From the NCBI RefSeq assembly GCF_011634775.1, contig NZ_JAALXT010000001.1, positions 186,001-250,000 on the forward strand: a stretch of DNA of 64,000 nt, given 5' to 3'. The notes under the pieces were generated by a model that was given only the letters and a program-made list of their open reading frames with translations, made no database searches and had not been told where the DNA came from. Positions 25,745 to 34,272 of this stretch are shown here, piece by piece. The DNA is from Thalassoroseus pseudoceratinae (lineage in GTDB: Bacteria; Planctomycetota; Planctomycetia; Planctomycetales; Planctomycetaceae). Made by a program: the position numbers and the translations under genes. The number at the start of each line of letters is the position of its first letter. Within the stretch, counting starts at the first letter, position 1.

Positions 25745-27127
25745 CTATTTCGTGTCCACAGACTTTTCTTGCTGACGTTGAGTATACTGCTGACGAAATG
25801 TTTGCTTCGGCGGAGTCGGCAAATCGCGTTGCTTGCCCCAAACATTTAATGGGTTGTAAATCAGGAATCGCGGCATCATCCGCAATCCCACACGGGCAGC
25901 CCAACCGGCGAAGCGATACAAACCGGGTCGTTTCAGCACAAATCCCATGAGTTTCATGCCGGTCCGCTTTGTCCACGGTAGATACTTCTTCGCGGCGATC
26001 TCCTTTCGCCACGTCAGAAGTTGATGGTGCAGCGGAATTTTCACAGGGCACACGTCCGTACAAGACGCGCACAAACTACAGGCGTGCGGCAACGACCAAT
26101 ACTTTTCCGCATCGTGAGCAGGATTCAACACCGAGCCAATCGGCCCCGGAACAGTTGCCTCATAGCTATGCCCACCACTCCGTCGGTAAACGGGGCAGGT
26201 GTTCATACACGCTCCGCAGCGGATGCAATTTAAGCTCCGCCGGAAATCGTCGCTGCCAAGAATATCGCTGCGTCCGTTATCGACCAAAACGATATGCAAC
26301 TCGCCCCCAGGTCTCGGGCCGTGAAAATGCGACGAGTAAGTCGTAATTGGCTGCCCCGTTGCCGATCGCGCAAGCAACCGCAGGAACACACTGAGATCGT
26401 CGGCTTTCGGAATCAGTTTTTCGATGCCCATGCAAGCGATGTGCAGCTTCGGCAAGCTCGTCCCGAGATCGGCGTTCCCCTCGTTCGTGCAGATCACAAT
26501 GCCACCGGTCTCCGCGATTGCAAAGTTGACGCCGGTCAGCCCTGCATCCGCCGCTAAAAATCGCTTTCGCAAATCCTGCCGAGCCGCCTCGGTTAGATAT
26601 TGCGGATCAGACGCCCCCGCTTCCGTCCCCAAATGCTCATGGAACAGCTCGCCGATCTCTTCCTTCTTGGTGTGGATCGCCGGCATCACGATATGGCTAG
26701 GACCTTCCTGACGAAGTTGAACGATGCGTTCTCCCAGGTCCGTGTCGATCACATCGATCCCATGTCGCTCTAGGAACGGATTAAGATGACATTCCTCAGT
26801 CAACATCGACTTACTTTTGACGAGTCGTTCGACGTTGTGTTGCTGCAAGATCGAAAGCACGATCTCGTTATGTTCGGCGGCATCTTTGGCCCAATGGACC
26901 GTCGCCCCAAGTGCCGTGGCGTTCTTCTCGAACTCCTCCAGATAATCCGCAAGCCGTCCCTGGGTGTGCCGTTTGATCTTCGACGCGGTCTCACGAAGAT
27001 GTTCCCATTCCGGGAACAAATTGACCATGCGGTCGCGTTTGCTTCGCACAAACCATAATGAGGAATCATGCCAACGCGCACGGAGTTTGTCGTCGATGAA
27101 GGCGGCAGCACGAGCGGGATGAGCCAT
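25745..27127 (-). CDS. lutB: L-lactate utilisation iron-sulfur protein LutB
   Basis: About 460 residues from ATG 27127 (alternative 27133), normal for LutB/YkgF. N-terminal part is the LUD-domain with TGVNFAIAETGGIVICTNEG. Two 4Fe-4S clusters are visible: CIRCGACMNTCPVY around residue 312 and CSLCASCTDVCPVK around 360. Known role: with LutA and LutC, oxidises L-lactate to pyruvate at the membrane. LutA and LutC genes are not adjacent: the neighbours are a pseudopilin and a YkgJ-type gene. The lone lutB could work with partners elsewhere. Confidence 0.94.
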   Translation of the reverse strand: MAHPARAAAFIDDKLRARWHDSSLWFVRSKRDRMVNLFPEWEHLRETASKIKRHTQGRLADYLEEFEKNATALGATVHWAKDAAEHNEIVLSILQQHNVERLVKSKSMLTEECHLNPFLERHGIDVIDTDLGERIVQLRQEGPSHIVMPAIHTKKEEIGELFHEHLGTEAGASDPQYLTEAARQDLRKRFLAADAGLTGVNFAIAETGGIVICTNEGNADLGTSLPKLHIACMGIEKLIPKADDLSVFLRLLARSATGQPITTYSSHFHGPRPGGELHIVLVDNGRSDILGSDDFRRSLNCIRCGACMNTCPVYRRSGGHSYEATVPGPIGSVLNPAHDAEKYWSLPHACSLCASCTDVCPVKIPLHHQLLTWRKEIAAKKYLPWTKRTGMKLMGFVLKRPGLYRFAGWAARVGLRMMPRFLIYNPLNVWGKQRDLPTPPKQTFRQQYTQRQQEKSVDTK

Positions 27128-27336
27128 GAGCACTAACTATTTTCAGTCGAAGGGTGGTAATCATTGACTTTACATGAGTACGCGCGGATTTGACATCAAA
27201 CCAAAACGCACCATGTCATTCTTTCCCGCCGAAACAGGTTCTTCAATGCAACAGATCAGAAATTCTCCCAGCTTGAGCGTTTCGACGCGCGAACCCGTCG
27301 GCTAAAATGGGGTCTTCGCATATCAAAGGGGGTTAG

Positions 27337-27774
27337 ATGCCAGAAATTGTTCCTCGCAGCCAAGTTTCGGCAGACGAAAATTTGTGCAGTTACTGCACAG
27401 CTCGCTGCTGCCGATATTTTGCTCTGCCGATTGAAACACCCACGGACTGGGATGATTTTGATAACATCCGCTGGTATATGTTTCACGGTCGAGTCTCAAT
27501 TTTCGTCGATGGTGAAACGTGGTACCTGATGGTTCACGACGATTGTGAACATCTGCAAGACGATCATCGCTGCGGAGTTTACGAGACTCGGCCGAAAATC
27601 TGCCGCAGTTATTCCACGGATGATTGCGAGTACGATTCCAACGATTGTTACGACAAGCTTTTTGAAACAGCCGAGCAAATTTGGGAGTACGCCGAAGCCA
27701 TCCTGCCCCCGCGGAAGCGATCTCGAAAAACCCGCGATGTCAAACTGCCCGTATTAAACGGTCAGCCTGCTTGA
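27337..27774 (+). CDS. YkgJ-family cysteine-cluster protein
   Basis: 145 residues. The cluster C-x-x-C-x-x-x-C-C (CSYCTARCCRYFALP) and the second pair with HRCGVYETRPKICRSYSTDDC give the set of Cys of the YkgJ/UPF0153 family, thought to bind a metal (Zn or Fe-S). Soluble, cytoplasmic. It is placed directly before hisS (about 50 bp), and divergent from lutB. Function in the family is unknown. Confidence 0.88.
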   Translation: MPEIVPRSQVSADENLCSYCTARCCRYFALPIETPTDWDDFDNIRWYMFHGRVSIFVDGETWYLMVHDDCEHLQDDHRCGVYETRPKICRSYSTDDCEYDSNDCYDKLFETAEQIWEYAEAILPPRKRSRKTRDVKLPVLNGQPA

Positions 27775-27825
27775 CCTCCGTTGAAGACCTCACCGATCAA
27801 TTTTCCCTCTGCCCTGACGAGTCTC

Positions 27826-29151
27826 GTGTCGAAATCACAACGCATTCAACCCCGTACCCTCAAAGGATTTCGGGACTATCTTCCAAACCAGATGATTGCC
27901 CGGGAACGGTTAATCGAAACCGCGCGTGACGTCTATCGCGCGTACGGTTTTAGCCCGATCGACACCCCCGCACTCGAATATGCCGAGATTCTGACAGGAA
28001 AGGGCGGCCAAGAATCGGACAAACAATTGTTTCGATTCGAAGACAGCGGTGGTCGAGACGTCGCGATGCGGTTCGACCTTACCGTGCCTCTCGCTCGCTT
28101 TGCCGCTCAGTACATCAACGAGTTGGGAACGCCGTTCAAACGCTATCATATTGCGTCCGTTTGGCGGGGCGAGAAACCCCAAGCCGGCCGCTACCGGGAG
28201 TTTATGCAATGCGACTTCGATACGGTCGGCACGACGTCGAACGTCGCGGACATCGAAACCCTCCTTGTCATTCATGACCTGATCGAGAAGATCGGTTTCG
28301 AAAGATTCACAGTCCGCGTGAATAACCGCATGGTCCTCAATGGATTGCTGGAACTGCATTCCGTGGCGGAGTATTCCACAGAGATTCTCCGTGCATTGGA
28401 CAAACTCCCGAAGATCGGCCGTGACAAGGTGTTAGATGAGATGGTCGACGTTGTTGGCCTGTCACGGGAGCAAGCCGACGGGGTGCTGAAGCTGTCCGAT
28501 TTGTCGGGCGATCAAACAGCCGTGCTCAATCAACTCGAAGAAATGTTGAAGACGAACGAGCAGGGGCTTGAAGGTGTGAACCGACTGCGAGAACTCTTCT
28601 CGACCGCTCAGACGGCAGGCATTCCCAGCGACCGATTGGTTCTTGATTTGTCCATCGCACGCGGTTTGGACTATTACACAGGCACAATCTACGAAACGTT
28701 CCTCAGCGACCTGCCGGACATCGGAAGTGTTTGTTCTGGAGGACGTTACGACAATTTGGCGAATCTGTTCACATCGCAGTCGCTACCAGGAGTGGGGGCG
28801 AGTTTGGGGTTGGACCGTCTTTTGGCGGCGATGGAAAGCCTGGAACTCATCGACTCCGCCGCGACACCGGCTTCCGTGTTAGTCACCATTATGGACAAAA
28901 GCCGTTTGGGAGATTACCTCCGAATTGGCCGTACCTTACGGCAAGCGGGAATCGCTGCCGAGGTCTACGCGGACACGAAAAACTTCGGCAAGCAAATGAA
29001 GTATGCCAACCGCAAAGGGTTCCGATTGGCTCTCATTGCGGGAGACGAGGAGTTCAGCCAAGGGCAATGGCAACTCAAAGATCTTCAGAACGGCGAACAG
29101 CAAGCGGTTCCGGAAAATGAACTCGTTCAAGTGATCCAAACACGAACTTAA
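27826..29151 (+). CDS. hisS: Histidyl-tRNA synthetase
   Basis: 441 residues from the GTG at 27826 (M-S-K-S-Q-R-I-Q-P-R-T-L-K-G-F); a TTG at 27781 would add 15 residues. Class II signatures: motif 1 LIETARDVYRAYGFSPIDTP, motif 2 YHIASVWRGEKPQAGRYREF, the histidine loop ARGLDYYTGTIYETF, and motif 3 VGASLGLDRLLAAM. The C-terminal anticodon-binding domain (VLVTIMDKSRLGDYLRIGRT) is intact. It charges tRNA-His in the cytoplasm. Confidence 0.96.
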   Translation: MSKSQRIQPRTLKGFRDYLPNQMIARERLIETARDVYRAYGFSPIDTPALEYAEILTGKGGQESDKQLFRFEDSGGRDVAMRFDLTVPLARFAAQYINELGTPFKRYHIASVWRGEKPQAGRYREFMQCDFDTVGTTSNVADIETLLVIHDLIEKIGFERFTVRVNNRMVLNGLLELHSVAEYSTEILRALDKLPKIGRDKVLDEMVDVVGLSREQADGVLKLSDLSGDQTAVLNQLEEMLKTNEQGLEGVNRLRELFSTAQTAGIPSDRLVLDLSIARGLDYYTGTIYETFLSDLPDIGSVCSGGRYDNLANLFTSQSLPGVGASLGLDRLLAAMESLELIDSAATPASVLVTIMDKSRLGDYLRIGRTLRQAGIAAEVYADTKNFGKQMKYANRKGFRLALIAGDEEFSQGQWQLKDLQNGEQQAVPENELVQVIQTRT

Positions 29152-29286
29152 CGCGTTGCTCAAATACGGATCGACTGAATGCAACTGTTTGCAAAAACCG
29201 AACATCCAAACACTTGACCACCCAACACCCACGTCCAACAATACACCCCCACTGATTTCCAACCCGGCACTGAGGTGAGTTGCATC

Positions 29287-29676
29287 ATGTTGAAAGAATC
29301 CGACTTTGAAGAGTTTCGGGAGCGACTGCAACTACTCAAAGCCCGGTTGAGAGGTGATGTCGAGCACCTGACCGGTGAAGCGTTGGACCGTGGTCGAAGC
29401 GATGGCGAAAGCCCGACGCATATGGCGGAGTTGGGGTCCACGGCGTATGAACAGGACTTCTCGTTGTTCTTGATGGAAAACGATCAGGAAGTTCTCAAAG
29501 AGATTGACGCCGCACTCCACCGCATTCAAGATGGCACATATGGGCTGTGCGAGGGATGCATCACTGCCGGCAAACCGACTTCGAAATGCGGGATTCCCAA
29601 GGCGCGGCTCCGTGCAATTCCTTATACTCAGGAATGCGTGAACTGTAAGCGAAAACGAGAAGAGTCGGCTATCTGA
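29287..29676 (+). CDS. DksA/TraR-type zinc-finger protein
   Basis: 129 residues from the ATG at 29287. An N-terminal coiled coil (ESDFEEFRERLQLLKARLRG) is followed by helical MENDQEVLKEIDAALHRI and a C4 finger, CEGCITAGKPTSKC then CVNCK. This gives the DksA order: coiled coil inserted in the RNA polymerase channel plus zinc finger. The acidic DxxDxA tip of classical DksA is not clearly preserved, so it may be a TraR/YbiI-like or general stress variant. Confidence 0.9.
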   Translation: MLKESDFEEFRERLQLLKARLRGDVEHLTGEALDRGRSDGESPTHMAELGSTAYEQDFSLFLMENDQEVLKEIDAALHRIQDGTYGLCEGCITAGKPTSKCGIPKARLRAIPYTQECVNCKRKREESAI

Positions 29677-29888
29677 TCGCTTATCGCGAGTGCATGTGCG
29701 ACGTGAACCCCACCGCTAAAATAAGTTGCCCGCATTTTCTGAAGCAGTAGCTCCGGCAATCGCAGCAGCGATTATGGGAAATCTGGGACAACGTCACCGA
29801 GTTGTTGGCACGTTGGGCAGATGACTTTGGTAGGACAGTTGAAACGCAGCGCGAATCCGTTTTCCTTCTCAACTCATAGTTTCAGCAC

Positions 29889-31343
29889 ATGACCTCATCG
29901 GTTCAAAAACCATTGCGGCGTTGGCCTCGGATTTCGATCAGTGTCATTCTGATGGTTTTTGTTTTCTTCACGGGCGTTGCCGCGTTTGTGGGTTTGGCGT
30001 CTCTGAACAAGCCACCGGTCGTCGATGACAGCGCTCGAATTAAACGGTACAACGTTGAAGTTTACGACGTTTCGACAACACGACTCCGTGAATTGATCGT
30101 CTCCTACGGAACGGCTGAAGCGGACCGAGAAGTGACGTTATCCGCCGAAGTTGCGGGGCGGATCATCAACGCAGAACATCTCGAACGGGGTTGGCACGTC
30201 TATCCGAAGCCGGAAACGCCGCAAAGTCCCGGCGACAGCCAGCCCCCCGAAGGCACGCAGATCCTGACAATCGATCCCGAAGCGTATGAACAGAGAGTCG
30301 CGCAAGTGGCAGCCCAGGTCCGCGAAGCCCAGGCGGAAATCAAGCGTCTCCAGCAAGAGCAGAAAAACAATCTGCGGATGCTGCAAAAGGTCGAGGATGA
30401 CTACAAAACCGCGACTGCGGAATACCGCCGGATCCAGAATATGCGATCCAGCGGTGTGGCGACCCCCAGCGAGTTGACCAAGGCTCTGCTGGATTTGAGA
30501 CGATATGAGGATGCGATTGTCAAAGAGGAGAACGAAAAGAACCTCTATCCGATTCGCATTGAGACTGCGGAAACCCGATTGGCAACCCTGAAAGCCGACT
30601 ACCGGATTGCCGAACGCGATCTGGAACACACGATCATCGTGCCGCCGTTCGCAGGGGTGATCAGCGAAGTGATGGTCGAAAAAGGCCAATATGTGCGGAT
30701 CGGTGACCCACTGGTTCGTCTGACGGACGTGTCTGTGGTCGAAATCCCGGTGCCTTTGAAATTAGCAGATTACACCAAGATCGAACAACTGCTCTCGAAC
30801 GGTGTTCAGCCGCAGGTCGAACTTGCACAAAACCTGCAAGACGATGTCACTTGGACCGGGCGATTGGTTCGACGTTCGCCAGAAGCGGATGCACAGACGC
30901 GAACTTTGATGGTCTATGTGGAAGTCGATAACGCCGAACAAGCGGTTCCCTTGTTGCCTGGGACGTTCGTTTATGCTCGGATTGAAGGTCCCGTCCTAGA
31001 CGACGCAACGGTACTGCCACGGGAAGGAATCGTCGGGAATTCGATTTTTGTAACAGTGCGGCCGGAGTCGGGCGGAACGGATGACTCGTCGTTCGCATTC
31101 CGTGAAATCCCACTTGGACCGCACGAAAAGTTACAGACCGTCGCCATCGTGAATCGTTCGATCTTTCAGGACCTGCCGAAGACGGACCAAAACCCAATCC
31201 AGGTCATCTTGACGAACCTCGACGTTCTGCAAGACCCGGACAAGACCTACGATGCCATCCGGGTTGATGTCCAATCACATACGAACCTGGAAGAACTCTT
31301 GAACGCGAGTTCGGTCCCGGTGGTCCGACCGATGGCTGAATAG
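29889..31343 (+). CDS. HlyD/RND-type periplasmic adaptor (membrane-fusion) protein
   Basis: 484 residues. N-terminal membrane helix at about 17-38 (ISVILMVFVFFTGVAAFVGL). The lipoyl-like half motif AEVAGRIINAEHLERG starts the barrel-sandwich domain, a helical hairpin spans about 135-230 (AQVREAQAEIKRLQQEQKNN), and the second lipoyl half is TIIVPPFAGVISEVMVEKGQ. A beta-barrel region (VRLTDVSVVEIPVPLKLADY) and membrane-proximal end follow. Works with an inner-membrane RND or ABC exporter, but no permease gene follows; the next gene is an SGNH hydrolase 108 bp away. Confidence 0.92.
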   Translation: MTSSVQKPLRRWPRISISVILMVFVFFTGVAAFVGLASLNKPPVVDDSARIKRYNVEVYDVSTTRLRELIVSYGTAEADREVTLSAEVAGRIINAEHLERGWHVYPKPETPQSPGDSQPPEGTQILTIDPEAYEQRVAQVAAQVREAQAEIKRLQQEQKNNLRMLQKVEDDYKTATAEYRRIQNMRSSGVATPSELTKALLDLRRYEDAIVKEENEKNLYPIRIETAETRLATLKADYRIAERDLEHTIIVPPFAGVISEVMVEKGQYVRIGDPLVRLTDVSVVEIPVPLKLADYTKIEQLLSNGVQPQVELAQNLQDDVTWTGRLVRRSPEADAQTRTLMVYVEVDNAEQAVPLLPGTFVYARIEGPVLDDATVLPREGIVGNSIFVTVRPESGGTDDSSFAFREIPLGPHEKLQTVAIVNRSIFQDLPKTDQNPIQVILTNLDVLQDPDKTYDAIRVDVQSHTNLEELLNASSVPVVRPMAE

Positions 31344-31451
31344 TCCTGGACGCAGGGTCTTCGATAAACCGCTCTTGAGGCGGATTCGCCGTTCCCATAC
31401 ATTCCGCAGTCACTCCGTATATTCGATTTCGATTCGGTTTGCGATGGGATT

Positions 31452-32663
31452 ATGCCACGGCCTCGGCGTCCGCGACTCAAACCTTTCATCCAGGCAATCG
31501 TCCTACTGATTCTTCTGCTTGGCGGCGTTGAAGTGGGTTTGCGTGTTCACGACTCCTGGCAGCGTGACCAAGGGAACCCACTCGATCGCACCTTCGACCT
31601 GACCATGCCGAGTTGGGCGGTCCATCATCGATTAAAACCGTTGAAGGCTCAGAAGCACCCACACCCCGATACAGGTAAGCCAATCCTTTGGCGGACGAAC
31701 AGTTACGGGCTGCGTGGTCCCGATGTTCTGATCCCAAAACCGGCTGATGTCTACCGTGTCGTTTGCTTAGGCGACGAAAGTGTGTTTGCCGGCGAGGTCA
31801 CAGAGCCGGACACGTTCTGCCAACGCCTGCAGGTATCACTCGAGAACGGCACACGACAAAAAGTGGAGGTCATCAATGCGGGAGTCAAAGGGTACTGTCC
31901 GCTGCTCAGTTACTTGCAACTGAGGCAAACTCTACTGGCCTTCCAACCAGACTTAATCGTTCTGAACTTCGACATGACCGATGTCGCAGACGATCATCTC
32001 TACCGCAGACACACACGCATGGCCGCGGATGGCACTCCGATGGGTTGTCCAAACGCGGAGTTTGAACGTACCAGTCCGGAAGAAGAACGAGCTGGATTAC
32101 AACGATTTCTGACGGTTCGCTGGTTGAAGACGCAACTGGAATGGTTGACCGACTCTCGTCAACAGGCCGAAGACACGAACGATATTAATTCGCCCCAAGG
32201 TTGCTACGCCTGGCTGCGTGATGAGCCGCCGGACTGGTCCGTCTACATCGAACAAGCATTCTCTCCGATCGAGTTGATGGCGGAGTTTGCCCGTCGAATC
32301 AACGCCGACTTTGTCGTTTCTGCGATCCCCGCTCCGTGGCAGATTTCCGGTTCGGCTTCCAATGGACCGGGTGTGCGTCAACGCGTCGATGTGCCGCAGA
32401 ATGGCGTTTTTCTCAGCAGTCGCCCACTCGAACTTCTGGGTGCCTATTGCAATGAACGGGACATCCGGTTCCACAATCCGGTTCCGGAATTCCGAAGCCA
32501 TCCCGATGCTGACTCCCTTTTCCTCACCAATTCCCGTGGCTTCTCCGAAACTGGCCACGCCTTCTACGCCGAGCAATTGCACACATTCTTACAGCACCGG
32601 CTTGCACAGTCACTCACGACTCGGCCGAATCCCCATTATGCTCCCGAGACCCCGGTTCGCTGA
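31452..32663 (+). CDS. SGNH/GDSL-like hydrolase, membrane anchored
   Basis: 403 residues. N-terminal helix at about 9-28 (PFIQAIVLLILLLGGVEVGL). Block I is VVCLGDESVFAGEVTE, where the usual GDS is GDES; block II is INAGVKGYCPLLSYLQLRQ with the Gly; block III is LNFDMTDVADDHL in place of GxND; block V is FSETGHAFYAEQL with the His. The set suggests a hydrolase of the AlgX/PatB-like or GDSL-esterase group, possibly O-acetyl transfer or deacetylation on a surface sugar. The altered block III makes activity uncertain. Confidence 0.82.
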   Translation: MPRPRRPRLKPFIQAIVLLILLLGGVEVGLRVHDSWQRDQGNPLDRTFDLTMPSWAVHHRLKPLKAQKHPHPDTGKPILWRTNSYGLRGPDVLIPKPADVYRVVCLGDESVFAGEVTEPDTFCQRLQVSLENGTRQKVEVINAGVKGYCPLLSYLQLRQTLLAFQPDLIVLNFDMTDVADDHLYRRHTRMAADGTPMGCPNAEFERTSPEEERAGLQRFLTVRWLKTQLEWLTDSRQQAEDTNDINSPQGCYAWLRDEPPDWSVYIEQAFSPIELMAEFARRINADFVVSAIPAPWQISGSASNGPGVRQRVDVPQNGVFLSSRPLELLGAYCNERDIRFHNPVPEFRSHPDADSLFLTNSRGFSETGHAFYAEQLHTFLQHRLAQSLTTRPNPHYAPETPVR

Positions 32664-32771
32664 TCGGTGCTTCCACGCTTCCGACATTCGAGGTCATTCG
32701 TGAAGTCGAACTGAACAGAGTCCGTTGGTATGATGCCCTGAAAACATCTCGTGTTTTCGGAACTTGCCATC

Positions 32772-34223
32772 ATGCGCTTCATCGTTCTCTTCGCATTCAG
32801 TCTGCTTCCACTGCTCACTCCGAATGTCTCAGAGTCTGCTGAGAGTCGGCCGAACATTTTGTTCATTTTCCTTGACGATTTCGGATGGCGAGACACCGGT
32901 TACATGGGGTCCGATTTCTACGAAACCCCGCACTTGGATCGGCTGGCGGCAGAGGGAATCGTCTTTACGGATGCCTATTCCGCCGCTGCGAACTGTGCAC
33001 CAGCTCGGGCGTGTTTGCTCTCCGGACAGTACACGCCTCGGCATGAAATCTACAACGTTGGCACCGGACCGAGAGGAAAAGCCAAGCATCGCCGACTGCT
33101 GCACGTTCCTGGAACGGACACATTGAAATCTCATATCACCACTTGGGCGAAAGTCCTGCAGGACGCCAGCTACGCGACGGCGACCATGGGAAAGTGGCAT
33201 CTGAGCGACGACCCGACCCAGTTTGGCTTTAATGTGAACATCGGCGGGACGCACTCGGGTGGTCCACCGCGTGGGTATTATCCGCCGCACGGAAACGCCC
33301 CCGGTTTGAAAGACGCTCCGGCTGGTGAGTACATTACAGATCGGCTTAGCGATGAAGCGATCGGATTCATCAAAACGCATCGTGAGAAACCGTGGTTGTT
33401 GTATCTCACGCACTTCGCGGTTCATACTCCGCTCAACGCCAAGCGTGAACTCGTTTCAAAGTATGAATCTAAACCGAAGGGCGAACTTCACAATCACGTT
33501 GCGATGGCGACGATGATTCAAGCCGTCGACGATGGCGTCGGGCGGATTCGGCAAGCTCTGACCGATCTCAAATTGGAGAAGAACACCGTGATCGTGTTCT
33601 TCTCCGACAACGGAGGCTACGGACCCGCGACGGACATGGCACCGCTGAAAGGTTACAAGGGCACGTACTATGAAGGTGGCATCCGTGTGCCGATGTTTGT
33701 GAATTGGCCGGGCGTCGTGCAAGCCGGGCGGAAGTCTGACGAACCGGTAACTGGCGTGGATTTGTTTCCCACCTTCTGTGAAATCGCGGATGCTCCGTTA
33801 CCGGAAAACCAACCTGTCGACGGAATTAGCCTGGTTCCATTTCTCAAGGGTGAAGTGCAGAAACTCCCGGAACGCGGTTTGTTCTGGCATTTTCCAGCTT
33901 ACTTGCAATCGTACGCTGTCTGGAACGAGCAACGAGATCCGTTGTTCCGCTCGCGACCGTGCAGCATCGTCCGATACGGCGATTGGAAGCTGCACCAGTA
34001 CTTCGAAGATGGCGGGCTAGAACTGTACAATTTGCGAGACGACATCGGCGAAACTCAGAACTTGGCTAATCGTCGTCCCGAAAAATGTCAGGAGCTATTG
34101 AAACGATTGCAAGACTGGCAAACGAAAACCAGGGCACCGATTCCAACCAAGAAAAACCCCAAGTTCGACGCCGAAGCCGAACGTGCCGCAATTGCGAAAC
34201 GGCAAGGTCCGAAGAACCAATGA
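32772..34223 (+). CDS. Formylglycine-dependent sulfatase
   Basis: 483 residues from the ATG at 32772, giving a signal peptide (MRFIVLFAFSLLPLLTPNVS) cut near ESAES. PNILFIFLDDFGWRDTG carries the two metal Asp (35, 36). C75 in NCAPARACLLSGQYTPR is the C-x-P-x-R site converted to formylglycine by an FGE-type enzyme. Other pieces: MGKWHLSDDPTQFGF, FSDNGGYGP, and a C-terminal Lys-rich part. It hydrolyses a sulfate ester, probably of algal or host polysaccharide, in the periplasm. Planctomycetes carry many such enzymes; the substrate is unknown. Confidence 0.95.
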   Translation: MRFIVLFAFSLLPLLTPNVSESAESRPNILFIFLDDFGWRDTGYMGSDFYETPHLDRLAAEGIVFTDAYSAAANCAPARACLLSGQYTPRHEIYNVGTGPRGKAKHRRLLHVPGTDTLKSHITTWAKVLQDASYATATMGKWHLSDDPTQFGFNVNIGGTHSGGPPRGYYPPHGNAPGLKDAPAGEYITDRLSDEAIGFIKTHREKPWLLYLTHFAVHTPLNAKRELVSKYESKPKGELHNHVAMATMIQAVDDGVGRIRQALTDLKLEKNTVIVFFSDNGGYGPATDMAPLKGYKGTYYEGGIRVPMFVNWPGVVQAGRKSDEPVTGVDLFPTFCEIADAPLPENQPVDGISLVPFLKGEVQKLPERGLFWHFPAYLQSYAVWNEQRDPLFRSRPCSIVRYGDWKLHQYFEDGGLELYNLRDDIGETQNLANRRPEKCQELLKRLQDWQTKTRAPIPTKKNPKFDAEAERAAIAKRQGPKNQ

Positions 34224-34272
34224 GGCGTATTCCGATCGATCAGTTTTCCGCTTTGCGAAGTTGAACCTCGGT

